Part shown: piece by piece, positions 1 to 6,859 of the stretch
Layout of the letters: each line of letters opens with the position of its first letter
Position numbering within the stretch: the stretch's first letter is position 1
Origin: Proteiniphilum sp.
GTDB taxonomy: Bacteria > Bacteroidota > Bacteroidia > Bacteroidales > Dysgonomonadaceae
Direction of reading: 5' to 3'
Assembly: GCA_012728465.1 (NCBI GenBank)
Contig: JAAYFB010000269.1
Coordinates: 1-6,859 of the forward strand
DNA length: 6,859 nucleotides
Notes under the pieces: generated by a model
Database searches by the model: none
What the model saw: only the letters and a program-made list of their open reading frames with translations
What the model was told of the DNA's origin: nothing
Made by a program: the position numbers and the translations under genes

Positions 1-276
1 ATTTAACTGTTTGAAAAAGTGTATGTTTTCATGAGCAATTTTGCCCAATTTTGATTGTTTCAGTATAAGATTTCATTTTTATAGAATAAAGAGATGTTGA
101 ATGCAGACACTAAATTGTTTTATTATAAACGAAGTTCAAGGGCACATATAATAAATACACCATGGGTTATAATAATGTATCCGTTATAACTCAAAACTCT
201 AAGCTCCAAACTAATATTTTTCATTTACATCAAATAGATATTTATAATATCAGTTTCACGAAAGAAGTAAAAACCG
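1..276. other. Gene-free AT-rich region upstream of trxB
   Basis: This stretch precedes the trxB promoter and holds no credible coding sequence. Stops appear within the first 35 bases in all three plus frames at the left edge, so no gene enters from the left on that strand. The minus-strand ATGs near 32 and 76 each run only about 10 to 15 codons before a stop. The region is strongly AT-rich, with no tRNA-like or rRNA-like segment and no tandem repeat. The only structure noted is the short inverted repeat at 164-192. It is most simply read as intergenic DNA; a small RNA cannot be excluded by eye. Confidence 0.6.
164..192. repeat. Short inverted repeat (possible hairpin or operator)
   Basis: The arms GGGTTATAA (164-172) and TTATAACTC (184-192) can pair over nine positions, one of them G-U, around an 11-base loop. 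No T-run follows on either strand, so it does not look like an intrinsic terminator. It lies about 60 bases upstream of the trxB -33 region. It could be a protein-binding site or a remnant of structure in an unseen transcript, but in such AT-rich DNA a repeat of this size may also be chance. Confidence 0.3.
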
Positions 277-284
277 TACCTTTG
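254..284 (+). promoter_or_regulatory. Predicted Bacteroidota-type promoter of trxB
   Basis: TACCTTTG at 277-284 matches the Bacteroides -7 consensus TAnnTTTG. TTTC at 254-257, a one-base variant of the -33 TTTG, lies 19 bases upstream, which is the expected spacing. Transcription would start around 288-292, giving a leader of roughly 70 bases before the ATG at 358. No strong Shine-Dalgarno sequence is seen before that ATG, which is usual for the phylum. Confidence 0.6.
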
Positions 285-357
285 AGGAAATTATTTACGT
301 AACAAATCTACACTTTAATATACATAAGTGAGGTTTTTAAAAAACATTATACTAATT

Positions 358-1299
358 ATGAGAGATAAAGTACGTTGCTTGATTATTGGATCAGGACCTG
401 CAGGATATACTGCCGCTATTTATGCCGCAAGAGCTAACTTAGAGCCAATGCTTTTTGAAGGACTTCAACCAGGTGGGCAATTAACAACCACTACTGAAGT
501 TGAAAACTTTCCTGGATATCCAGAGGGAATTACTGGAACTGAAATGATGGAAGATTTAAAGAACCAAGCTGCTAGATATGGAGCTGAAATATTTCCTGGA
601 AGAGCTACTTCGGTTGACTTTTCTGAAAAACCGTATAAAGTCACAATTGATGGAGAGAAAACAATTGTAGCCGACTCAGTTATTATTTGTACTGGAGCCA
701 CTGCCAAATACTTAGGATTACCTGATGAAGATAAATATGCAGGACAGGGCGTATCTGCCTGTGCCACTTGTGATGGATTCTTTTATCGCAAAAAAACAGT
801 AGCAGTTGTTGGTGGTGGAGACACAGCATGTGAAGAAGCTACTTACTTATCTGGTCTTGCCGACAAAGTATATATGATTGTTCGTAAAGATCACTTGCGA
901 GCATCTCAAATTATGCAAGAAAGAGTACTAAGCAACCCTAAGATTGAAGTTCTTTTCGAACATAATACACTAGGACTATTTGGCGAAAACGGAGTAGAAG
1001 GTGCTCATCTTGTTAAGCGTATGGGCAAAGCTGATGAAGAAAAAGTAGATATAGCAATTGATGGCTTCTTCTTAGCTATAGGGCATACACCCAACACGGA
1101 CATATTCAAAGACTATATAGATCTTGATGAAACAGGATATATCAACATCCAACACCCAACTTCAAAAACTAACGTAGAGGGAGTGTTTGCTGCTGGCGAT
1201 GTTGCCGATACACTATATCGTCAAGCAGTTACTGCCGCCGGCATGGGATGTCGTGCTGCAATGGATGCAGAGAGATACTTATCTGAGCAAGGATTGTAG
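358..1299 (+). CDS. trxB: Thioredoxin reductase (NADPH, low-molecular-weight type)
   Basis: This cytoplasmic FAD enzyme transfers electrons from NADPH to thioredoxin, supporting ribonucleotide reduction, disulfide repair and peroxide defence. At 313 residues it has the normal length of the bacterial low-molecular-weight family and appears intact. Visible motifs in order: the FAD-binding GSGPAG (residues 11-16), PGGQL (38-42) in the flavin domain, the redox-active CATC (C135 and C138) followed by Asp139, the NADPH-binding GGGDTA (152-157), RKDHLRAS (176-183) where basic residues would contact the NADPH 2'-phosphate, and the C-terminal FAD motif GVFAAGD (275-281). The frame is open from a GTG at 328, but the ATG at 358 is preferred because it puts the beta strand before GSGPAG at the usual distance from the N-terminus. 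The gene stands alone, with a promoter at 254-284 and a terminator at 1339-1374. Confidence 0.96.
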   Translation: MRDKVRCLIIGSGPAGYTAAIYAARANLEPMLFEGLQPGGQLTTTTEVENFPGYPEGITGTEMMEDLKNQAARYGAEIFPGRATSVDFSEKPYKVTIDGEKTIVADSVIICTGATAKYLGLPDEDKYAGQGVSACATCDGFFYRKKTVAVVGGGDTACEEATYLSGLADKVYMIVRKDHLRASQIMQERVLSNPKIEVLFEHNTLGLFGENGVEGAHLVKRMGKADEEKVDIAIDGFFLAIGHTPNTDIFKDYIDLDETGYINIQHPTSKTNVEGVFAAGDVADTLYRQAVTAAGMGCRAAMDAERYLSEQGL

Positions 1300-1338
1300 T
1301 TAGGATATTTCCTACTACTTACTAATATAGATATTATT

Positions 1339-1374
1339 GAGACTACTCTTACAAACGGGGTAGTCTCTTTTTTT
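1339..1374 (+). terminator. Rho-independent terminator of trxB
   Basis: GAGACTAC (1339-1346) pairs perfectly with GTAGTCTC (1360-1367), and C1348-G1358 with flanking G-U wobbles may extend the stem. It is followed at once by seven Ts (1368-1374). It begins about 40 bases after the trxB stop, so trxB is probably transcribed separately from mdh. Confidence 0.88.
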
Positions 1375-1467
1375 GCATATTACGATACGATAAGCAATAA
1401 AGATACCTTATTAGCGACAATGAAACAGCATCTAAAAGCATAACTGCAAGAGCCAACAACATTAACG

Positions 1468-1481
1468 TTTATTTAAATAAA
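1468..1481. repeat. 14-base perfect palindrome next to the mdh promoter
   Basis: TTTATTTAAATAAA is its own reverse complement. It ends two bases before the proposed -33 element of mdh (1484-1487), where an activator or other regulator dimer could bind. Only A and T are involved, so a chance origin or an UP-like AT-rich element is equally possible. Confidence 0.3.
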
Positions 1482-1483
1482 TA

Positions 1484-1516
1484 TTTCTTTAATGTCCGCT
1501 TATTGTTGTAATTTTG
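1484..1516 (+). promoter_or_regulatory. Predicted Bacteroidota-type promoter of mdh
   Basis: TAATTTTG at 1509-1516 fits the -7 consensus TAnnTTTG. TTTC at 1484-1487 lies 21 bases upstream and is the better -33 candidate; TTTA at 1488-1491 is an alternative with a 17-base gap. The start of transcription would fall near 1520-1524, leaving an A-rich leader of about 35 bases before the ATG at 1557. Confidence 0.55.
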
Positions 1517-1556
1517 TCAGCATAAAAGAACATTTACATTTTAATAAAAACTACTT

Positions 1557-2555
1557 ATGAGCTTTTTGACAAACGAAAAACTAACTATTGTTGGTGCAGC
1601 AGGTATGATTGGTTCGAACATGGCGCAAACTGCAGCTATGATGAGATTAACTCCTAATATCTGTCTGTACGACCCATTTGCACTAGGACTAGAGGGTGTT
1701 GCTGAAGAGATGCGTCACTGCGGTTTTGAAGGTGTTAACTTCACTTTCACTACTGATATTAAAGAGGCATTCACAGACACTAAATACATGATTTCATCAG
1801 GTGGTGCACCTCGTAAGGATGGAATGACTCGTGAAGACCTACTAAAAGGTAATGCTGAAATTGCAGCACAACTTGGCAAAGACATCAAATCATACTGCCC
1901 AGACTTGAAACACTTAACTGTTATTTTCAACCCAGCAGATATCACTGGTCTTGTAGCACTTATTCACTCAGGTCTTAAACCATCAAGTGTTACTACATTA
2001 GCAGGTTTAGACAGCACTCGTTTGCAAACTGAATTGGCAAAACACTTCGGCGTAAATCAAAGTCAGGTTACTAACACTCGCACATACGGTGGACACGGTG
2101 AGCAAATGGCGGTTTTTGCTTCAACTGCACAAGTTGATGGAAAGCCACTAACAGATCTAATTGGAACTGATGCTCTAACAAACGAAGATTGGGATGCATT
2201 GAAAACTCGCGTAACTAAAGGTGGTGCTAATATCATCAAACTACGTGGTCGTTCTTCTTTCCAAAGCCCATCATACGTTTCTGTTGAAATGATTCGCGCA
2301 GCTATGGGTGGAGATTCATTCCGTTGGCCATCTGGATGCTATGTAAATACTCCAGATTTCCCACAAATAATGATGGCGATGGAAACAGACATCACTAAAG
2401 ATGGTGTAGTTATCAACGAAACTAAAGGTACTGACAGCGAAATGGCTGCATTGAAAGAGAGTTACTCTCACCTTGCAAAGCTTAGAGACGAAGTTATAGA
2501 GATGGGTATTATACCAGCACTAGAAGATTGGACTAAAGTTAATCCAAACCTATAG
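1557..2555 (+). CDS. mdh: Malate dehydrogenase, 332-residue Bacteroidales type
   Basis: This NAD-dependent enzyme interconverts malate and oxaloacetate in the cytoplasm. In Bacteroidales this step typically lies on the reductive route from oxaloacetate through malate to fumarate and succinate. The N-terminal Rossmann motif GAAGMIG is at residues 13-19. Asp39 at the end of the second beta strand (CLYDP) argues for NAD rather than NADP. In the substrate loop APRKDGMTR (84-92), Arg86 and Arg92 are the dicarboxylate-binding arginines; lactate dehydrogenases carry Gln instead at the first position. NPAD is at 125-128. LDSTRLQ (151-157) supplies Asp152 and Arg155, and Asp152 would pair with the catalytic His180 in YGGHGEQM. 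At 332 residues it is longer than the common 310-313-residue bacterial MDH but matches the form I recall from Bacteroides. It is intact and flanked by its own promoter and terminator. It could be mislabelled as lactate dehydrogenase, but the arginine loop argues against that. Confidence 0.93.
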   Translation: MSFLTNEKLTIVGAAGMIGSNMAQTAAMMRLTPNICLYDPFALGLEGVAEEMRHCGFEGVNFTFTTDIKEAFTDTKYMISSGGAPRKDGMTREDLLKGNAEIAAQLGKDIKSYCPDLKHLTVIFNPADITGLVALIHSGLKPSSVTTLAGLDSTRLQTELAKHFGVNQSQVTNTRTYGGHGEQMAVFASTAQVDGKPLTDLIGTDALTNEDWDALKTRVTKGGANIIKLRGRSSFQSPSYVSVEMIRAAMGGDSFRWPSGCYVNTPDFPQIMMAMETDITKDGVVINETKGTDSEMAALKESYSHLAKLRDEVIEMGIIPALEDWTKVNPNL

Positions 2556-2582
2556 TACATTTAGATAGCTAAATCACATACC

Positions 2583-2616
2583 AAAAACTCCAGACTTATA
2601 CTCTGGAGTTTTTTTT
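2583..2616 (+). terminator. Rho-independent terminator of mdh
   Basis: AAAAACTCCAGA (2583-2594) pairs with TCTGGAGTTTTT (2602-2613) around a seven-base loop, and the T-run continues to 2616. The ACTCCAG/CTGGAGT core is perfect. It starts about 27 bases after the mdh stop and separates mdh from metY. Confidence 0.9.
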
Positions 2617-2691
2617 GCATTATACTATTCTAATTCGATATTTTGCTCAACAAATTAATATCAAAAACAATCTATAATTAGCATTTTAGTA

Positions 2692-2721
2692 TTAGATTAA
2701 AACATTTAATAGATATCTTTG
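2692..2721 (+). promoter_or_regulatory. Predicted Bacteroidota-type promoter of metY
   Basis: TATCTTTG at 2714-2721 matches the -7 consensus TAnnTTTG. The -33 element is less clear: TTAG at 2692-2695 with an 18-base gap is the best candidate. Transcription would begin near 2725-2729, so the leader to the ATG at 2762 is only about 35 bases. That is too short for a SAM or other known methionine riboswitch. Confidence 0.5.
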
Positions 2722-2728
2722 TTTTTAA

Positions 2729-4060
<1,332 letters not shown>

Positions 4061-4100
4061 CTACCTGTCACCAATTATAGTTAGAGCAAAATAATATGTT

Positions 4101-4149
4101 AAGAGCACAAATGGAATTAATATCCAAATGTGCTCTTTCTTTATATTTT
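4101..4149 (+). terminator. Terminator of metY, possibly shared with the convergent gene
   Basis: AAGAGCACA (4101-4109) pairs with TGTGCTCTT (4129-4137). After a small 2x2 internal loop, TGGA pairs with TCCA (4112-4115 with 4123-4126). A T-rich but interrupted tail follows (4138-4149). It lies about 40 bases after the metY stop. The same hairpin read on the minus strand comes about 30 bases after the lipoprotein gene and has a poorer T tail, so two-way use is possible but less certain. Confidence 0.75.
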
Positions 4150-4165
4150 CAAAAGCATGTCACTC

Positions 4166-4723
4166 TTACTCATCTTTAATCACTGCTCTGATTGCCTTTT
4201 GGTCTTTCAATATCAATCTTAACTCTTGCTCAAGATCTACTTTAGTAACATCCAAATCCTCAATCTCCACTCGTTGCCAAATTTCTTCAATCCACTGATT
4301 TTGCGATGTTCCAAATTCGTCAACAGCCTGAAACCATCGTAAATACATAAATCGAGGTCCTGCCAAACGTAGATGAAGAGCATTATCTTTGCCAATTTGG
4401 GTTTGATTAAAAGAATGGTTTATCTCTTCAACGTATAAAGAGTCACCCTCGAGCCTAAAATTACCATCTACAGTAATCAATGCCCCTTTAGCAGTAGTCA
4501 TAAAGTTAAAGAAACGCCCATCCTCAAGAATCATTTTGAACATTCCGCCTGGAATACGACGATATCCCTCATCATTATAGTTATGGATTGCCTTTACCTC
4601 CCACAATCCAAACATGCGCTTAGCCGTTGTACTTTTCAATCCTTTTTGCGAAACGCCGCATCCCGAAAGCAATGCAACCATCAAGCAAATAAATGCACCT
4701 TGAAACATTTTATTAGTATTCAT
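4166..4723 (-). CDS. Lipoprotein with DUF4488-like (lipocalin-like) domain
   Basis: A 185-residue exported protein of unknown function. The N-terminus is a lipoprotein signal: Lys5, a hydrophobic stretch over roughly residues 7-19, then the lipobox LSGC with the acylated Cys22. The residues after it (GVSQKG) lack the acidic run that sends Bacteroidota lipoproteins to the cell surface, so the periplasmic side of a membrane is more likely. Residues about 36-152 resemble the DUF4488 family as I recall it: an opening MFGLWEV, a DGRFFNFMT strand, GALITVDGNFRL, DSLYVEEI, and the closing WIEEIWQRV. This pattern of beta strands fits a small lipocalin-like barrel. The last 33 residues are charged and probably helical, beyond the usual domain. 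A TTG nine bases upstream is in frame, but the ATG at 4723 gives a normal signal peptide. It has its own promoter and is insulated from the peptidase gene by a terminator. The family call rests on memory of the pattern, not on a search. Confidence 0.75.
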   Translation of the reverse strand: MNTNKMFQGAFICLMVALLSGCGVSQKGLKSTTAKRMFGLWEVKAIHNYNDEGYRRIPGGMFKMILEDGRFFNFMTTAKGALITVDGNFRLEGDSLYVEEINHSFNQTQIGKDNALHLRLAGPRFMYLRWFQAVDEFGTSQNQWIEEIWQRVEIEDLDVTKVDLEQELRLILKDQKAIRAVIKDE

Positions 4724-4765
4724 GATTGTCAATATTTATGATTAGTAAATAACAAGATTCAAGTA

Positions 4766-4796
4766 CAAATATAATATTTATTTACACATATGCAAC
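4766..4796 (-). promoter_or_regulatory. Predicted Bacteroidota-type promoter of the lipoprotein gene
   Basis: On the minus strand, TATATTTG (4773 down to 4766) matches TAnnTTTG. GTTG (4796 down to 4793) lies 19 bases upstream as a near match to the -33 TTTG. Transcription would begin near 4760, giving a leader of about 37 bases before the ATG at 4723. This is among the best-matching promoters in the window and supports separate transcription from the S46 gene. Confidence 0.6.
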
Positions 4797-4836
4797 TTTC
4801 CGCACGCTTATTTCGCTATTTTTCACATAAAAGCAC

Positions 4837-4883
4837 AAAAAAAATACTCGATGCATAATATAAATCATTCATCGAGTATTTTT
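4837..4883 (-). terminator. Rho-independent terminator of the S46 peptidase gene
   Basis: AAAAATACTCGATG (4840-4853) pairs perfectly with CATCGAGTATTTTT (4870-4883) around a 16-base loop. Read on the minus strand, the stem runs into an eight-T tract (4844 down to 4837). It starts 19 bases after the peptidase stop codon and lies upstream of the lipoprotein promoter, so the two minus-strand genes are insulated. The plus-strand reading also ends in five Ts, but no plus-strand gene feeds it. Confidence 0.9.
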
Positions 4884-4902
4884 GAACACGTAAAACTAAA
4901 TC

Positions 4903-6859
4903 TTAGTCCACAATCTCCATCTCATCAATAAGATGAGTAGCCCCCATATATTTATCTATTACAAATAAAACATATCGCACATCCACAATGATGCTACGTT
5001 GGTAATCAGGTAGATATTCGATGTCTCCCCCTACGCCTTCCCAGTTACGGTCAAAATTAATACCAATAAGCTCGCCATTGCCATTAAGTAATGGACTTCC
5101 AGAGTTTCCTCCAGTGCTATGTGTTGATGCAGCAATTGCTACTGGCATCCTTCCATCTGAAATGGCATATCGCCCAAAGTCTTTATTCTTATAAAGCTCT
5201 TTAAGTTTTTGTGGAACCACAAATTCCCAATTATTAGGATCTTCTTTATCCATTACTCCATCAAGAGTAGTTTGGTACTCATAATAAACTGCATCTGTAG
5301 GCTTGTATCCCTTCAGTTGTCCATAGGCCAATCTTAGTGTTAAATTGGCATCAGGAGCGTATGCAATAGGTCCATCCATTTCTAAGATACCCTCTAAATA
5401 CTTTCTACGAGCGATGTTAAATGCATTATTGTAATTGCTTTGAAGAGCATTCAACTCATTCTGTTTTTCTTGTACAGATTTAGCAAAGTTAAACATAGGA
5501 TCATTCAATAAAGATTCTGACGTAGGATTGGCCATGAACTTATCATAATTTGATTGACTAGCAAAAATAGAGTTGTCAAAAATATTATCAACAAAAGCAT
5601 CAACACTTCCATTAAACTCTGTGTCAATCAATCCGAGATAGTCGGGCAAATGCTCTTTATCAATGTGCTTAATATATTCAGATATCATCGCCTTGGCAAC
5701 TTTTCTATCTACATCGGCATTATAATCTTTATTAGCAAACTTATTGTATATGTCAGATAGTTGCTCTAGAGATGCTTTAAGTATCTCTTCATCGCCAGAG
5801 TCAATTGAAGCTGCTACTAATTCTGCAATAGTTCTAGAAATATTAGAAAATTCTATCCCTCTAATAATTCCTTCCACAAGATAAGTCCTCTCTTTACGAT
5901 ATCTTGCTCTATCATCAAGTATAGATTCTATACTATTTATTGCTTCAATATATTCTGGTTTATTATTATCATTAGCCCAATCAATCAATCTATTTTGTTG
6001 AGCTCTTTTATTATCTACAAAATTACGCTTTTCTATTGCCCAGTTTGAACCTATAGCCCTTTTGTAAGCATTTGTAGATCCTGAATATTTTGAAGCGTAT
6101 TGAATCTTTACTTGTGGATCAGATAACATCTCTTCAAGCAATGTTTCTTGACGCACCTTACGCATATTAATTAATATATCATTATCAATATCTCGCCTCT
6201 CTTCCACTTCCCATGATGTGTAAAACTTATTAGTAGTACCAGGAAAACCCAGCATCATCACAAAGTCATTCTCTTGATGCCCTCTTGTAGATATTGACAA
6301 CCATCGTTTTGGCTTTAGAGGGACATTGCTGGGTGAATATTGAGCTGGATTTCCATCCTTGTCTGCATAAATGCGGAATATCGAAAAGTCTCCTGTGTGA
6401 CGAGGCCACGTCCAGTTGTCGGTATCTGCACCAAATTTACCAATGGCGCTAGGAGGTGCTGCCACCAAACGAATGTCGTAATATTTCTTTTTGACAAACA
6501 TAAAGTATTGATTACCCTCAAAGAATGGCTTTATCTCTACCTCCATACCAGCATTATTTTCTATAACATCAGCACCTACTTTCTCGATAGCAATCTTGTT
6601 TAGGTACGATGGCGAAAGATACATTACTCCATCTTTATCCTGTGCCTTATCTCTTTCAAGAGCCTGCTTCACAAATTGTGTTACATCCTCTATTCTATCT
6701 ACAAATGTTACACTCAAACCTTGGTTAGGAAGCTCCTCCGATTTATTCATTGCCCAAAAGCCATCCTCAAGATAATTATGTTCTAATGTGCTATGGCTCT
6801 GTATTTGCCCATAACCACAATGGTGATTAGTAAGCACCAATCCTTGAGATGATATAACC
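4903..6859 (-). CDS. S46 family dipeptidyl-peptidase, DPP11-like (5' end outside window)
   Basis: An exported serine exopeptidase that removes dipeptides from the N-terminus of peptides, normally in the periplasm of Bacteroidota. The frame stays open to the right edge. 651 complete codons are present, and by comparison with the family about 70 residues including the signal peptide are missing, for a full length near 720. Counting from the first complete codon (Val, 6856-6858): the catalytic His13 lies in GLVLTNHHCGYG, Asp157 in WPRHTGD, and Ser586 in GGNSGSP. Asn148-Trp149 (DTDNW), and probably Asn263, should hold the substrate's free amino terminus. Residues about 215-485 are largely helical and charged, as in the family's lid domain between the two halves of the chymotrypsin-like fold. 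Arg604, 18 residues after the catalytic Ser (NFDRNWEG), matches the Arg that gives DPP11 its Asp/Glu preference, where DPP7 has Gly. There is one Cys in the whole fragment. The family is near certain; the DPP11 subtype is an inference. Confidence 0.95.
   Translation of the reverse strand, partial: VISSQGLVLTNHHCGYGQIQSHSTLEHNYLEDGFWAMNKSEELPNQGLSVTFVDRIEDVTQFVKQALERDKAQDKDGVMYLSPSYLNKIAIEKVGADVIENNAGMEVEIKPFFEGNQYFMFVKKKYYDIRLVAAPPSAIGKFGADTDNWTWPRHTGDFSIFRIYADKDGNPAQYSPSNVPLKPKRWLSISTRGHQENDFVMMLGFPGTTNKFYTSWEVEERRDIDNDILINMRKVRQETLLEEMLSDPQVKIQYASKYSGSTNAYKRAIGSNWAIEKRNFVDNKRAQQNRLIDWANDNNKPEYIEAINSIESILDDRARYRKERTYLVEGIIRGIEFSNISRTIAELVAASIDSGDEEILKASLEQLSDIYNKFANKDYNADVDRKVAKAMISEYIKHIDKEHLPDYLGLIDTEFNGSVDAFVDNIFDNSIFASQSNYDKFMANPTSESLLNDPMFNFAKSVQEKQNELNALQSNYNNAFNIARRKYLEGILEMDGPIAYAPDANLTLRLAYGQLKGYKPTDAVYYEYQTTLDGVMDKEDPNNWEFVVPQKLKELYKNKDFGRYAISDGRMPVAIAASTHSTGGNSGSPLLNGNGELIGINFDRNWEGVGGDIEYLPDYQRSIIVDVRYVLFVIDKYMGATHLIDEMEIVD

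Noticed and set aside
328..357. GTG at 328 as the trxB start, adding ten residues
   Set aside because: The extension is hydrophobic and not typical of TrxB. The ATG at 358 places the FAD motif at the usual distance from the N-terminus.
1715..1945. Antisense open frame inside mdh, and similar ones inside trxB (465-767) and metY (3088-3339)
   Set aside because: They lie entirely within well-supported genes on the other strand, resemble no family I know, and have no promoter or start signals.
4724..4732. TTG at 4732 as the lipoprotein start
   Set aside because: The ATG at 4723 is a better start codon and already gives a complete signal peptide with Lys before the hydrophobic core.
5554..5760. 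Open frames overlapping the S46 gene (5554-5760 and 6340-6603 on plus, 6315-6521 on minus)
   Set aside because: They are shadows of a conserved peptidase gene; their translations look like random low-GC sequence.
6838..6840. TTG at 6840 as the true start of the S46 gene
   Set aside because: The frame stays open to the window edge and reads VISSQGLVLTNHHC, so this Leu lies inside the conserved strand before the catalytic His. The real start is beyond the window.
4166..6859. An operon of the S46 peptidase and the lipoprotein
   Set aside because: A perfect 14-pair hairpin with an eight-T tail (4837-4883) and then a good promoter separate the two genes.

Overview
The window looks like a stretch of ordinary chromosome from a low-GC member of the Bacteroidota, most likely the order Bacteroidales. 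Four things point there. The 332-residue malate dehydrogenase is of a type I associate with Bacteroides relatives. There is a DUF4488-like lipoprotein, a family I know mainly from that group. There is an S46 dipeptidyl-peptidase. Promoter-like TAnnTTTG boxes lie ahead of four genes, and none of the starts has a strong Shine-Dalgarno sequence. Genus and species cannot be decided from the sequence alone.

Layout. Bases 1 to about 276 hold no gene I can support. Three plus-strand genes follow, each apparently a separate transcription unit with its own promoter and hairpin terminator: thioredoxin reductase (trxB, 358-1299), malate dehydrogenase (mdh, 1557-2555) and O-acetylhomoserine sulfhydrylase (metY, 2762-4060). 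Two minus-strand genes converge on metY: a small lipoprotein with a DUF4488-like domain (4166-4723) and, upstream of it, an S46 serine dipeptidyl-peptidase (4903-6859) whose N-terminus lies beyond the right edge. A strong minus-strand terminator (4837-4883) and a promoter (4766-4796) separate those two genes, so they are probably not one operon.

How the genes relate. TrxB supplies reduced thioredoxin in the cytoplasm. MetY assimilates sulfide (or methanethiol) into homocysteine (or methionine). Mdh interconverts malate and oxaloacetate. The S46 enzyme should be exported and release dipeptides from peptides. It carries an Arg at the position that sets acidic P1 specificity in DPP11, so it probably takes Asp/Glu substrates. 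These are compatible housekeeping and nutrition functions, but nothing shows that they form one system. I looked for phage, mobile, CRISPR, defence, toxin-antitoxin, secretion and biosynthetic-cluster signatures and saw none. The points of most interest are the predicted DPP11 specificity, the uncharacterised lipoprotein beside it, and the clean set of Bacteroidota-type promoters.
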